Virus record (IMG/VR): IMGVR_UViG_3300042691_025866
Span: 1-24,704 of that record
DNA length: 24,704 bases
Source: a virus
Direction: 5' to 3' (one strand)
The position numbers were made by a program, and so were the translations under genes. Shown piece by piece: positions 24,704-24,704 of this stretch (its first letter is position 1; each line of letters opens with the position of its first letter). The notes under the pieces are model-generated. The model saw only the letters and a list, made by a program, of their open reading frames with translations. It was not told where the DNA came from and made no database searches.

Positions 24704-24704
24704 A

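Noticed and set aside
1-24704. Integrated prophage or plasmid rather than a phage
   Set aside because: No integrase, attachment site, flanking host gene or partition system is visible, while fibre and lysis-like genes are; still, only part of the element is in view.

Overview
The window looks like part of a phage genome, most likely a lytic phage of an actinobacterium with moderate or low GC. This rests on a GP88-family protein and a DUF932 protein of the actinophage type, CRP/GlxR-type palindromes, a Cheo-type LexA box, and several genes that start 6 nt after an extended -10 hexamer, which is the leaderless arrangement common in actinobacteria. The host assignment is an inference. No capsid, terminase, polymerase, integrase, tRNA or CRISPR locus was seen.

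Left arm (1-8779, minus strand): about ten short transcription units of very small, tightly packed genes, many linked by TAATG or ATGA overlaps. At least fifteen of these genes encode fewer than 60 residues. Most have no recognisable function; several are Cys-rich or one-helix membrane microproteins. The unit boundaries are built from recurring parts: a terminator hairpin, a GACGTC palindrome, a TGTGA-N6-TCACA palindrome, sometimes paired DnaA boxes, and a promoter carrying a TGTCAG box exactly 11 nt upstream of a TANNNT -10. Nine promoters share that box and spacing.

Centre (8780-9476): a gene-free divergence region. It holds DnaA boxes, a 26-bp tandem repeat, TATATACCCCC-like repeats, iteron-like TGAGCCTAGCAAATAA repeats, three CRP-like boxes and two rightward sigma70-type promoters with near-identical leaders. 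It is the best candidate for a control region or replication origin.

Right arm: five small plus-strand genes (9477-10393), then a block with two sulfotransferase-like paralogues flanking a prolyl-4-hydroxylase-like 2-oxoglutarate oxygenase (10683-12706). Next come a short minus-strand island with a DHH-like protein (12771-13978), a holin-like gene, and a tail-fibre module with a collagen-like protein, an InlB-type repeat protein and a long TPPV-repeat protein (14557-18611). These are followed by a possible fibre chaperone and a probable modification cluster: radical SAM/SPASM, two GT61-like glycosyltransferases, a cupin oxygenase, a second prolyl-hydroxylase-like enzyme and a DUF6065-like protein (19354-24147). 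A secreted lytic transglycosylase-like gene lies at the right edge on the minus strand.

Taken together, I infer (i) an early regulon wired through a repeated promoter box and a host CRP-type factor, with the CRP-like boxes in helical phase with the -10 elements, and (ii) a late set of proline-rich or collagen-like fibres encoded beside hydroxylases, glycosyltransferases and sulfotransferase-like enzymes that could modify them. Neither has been tested.
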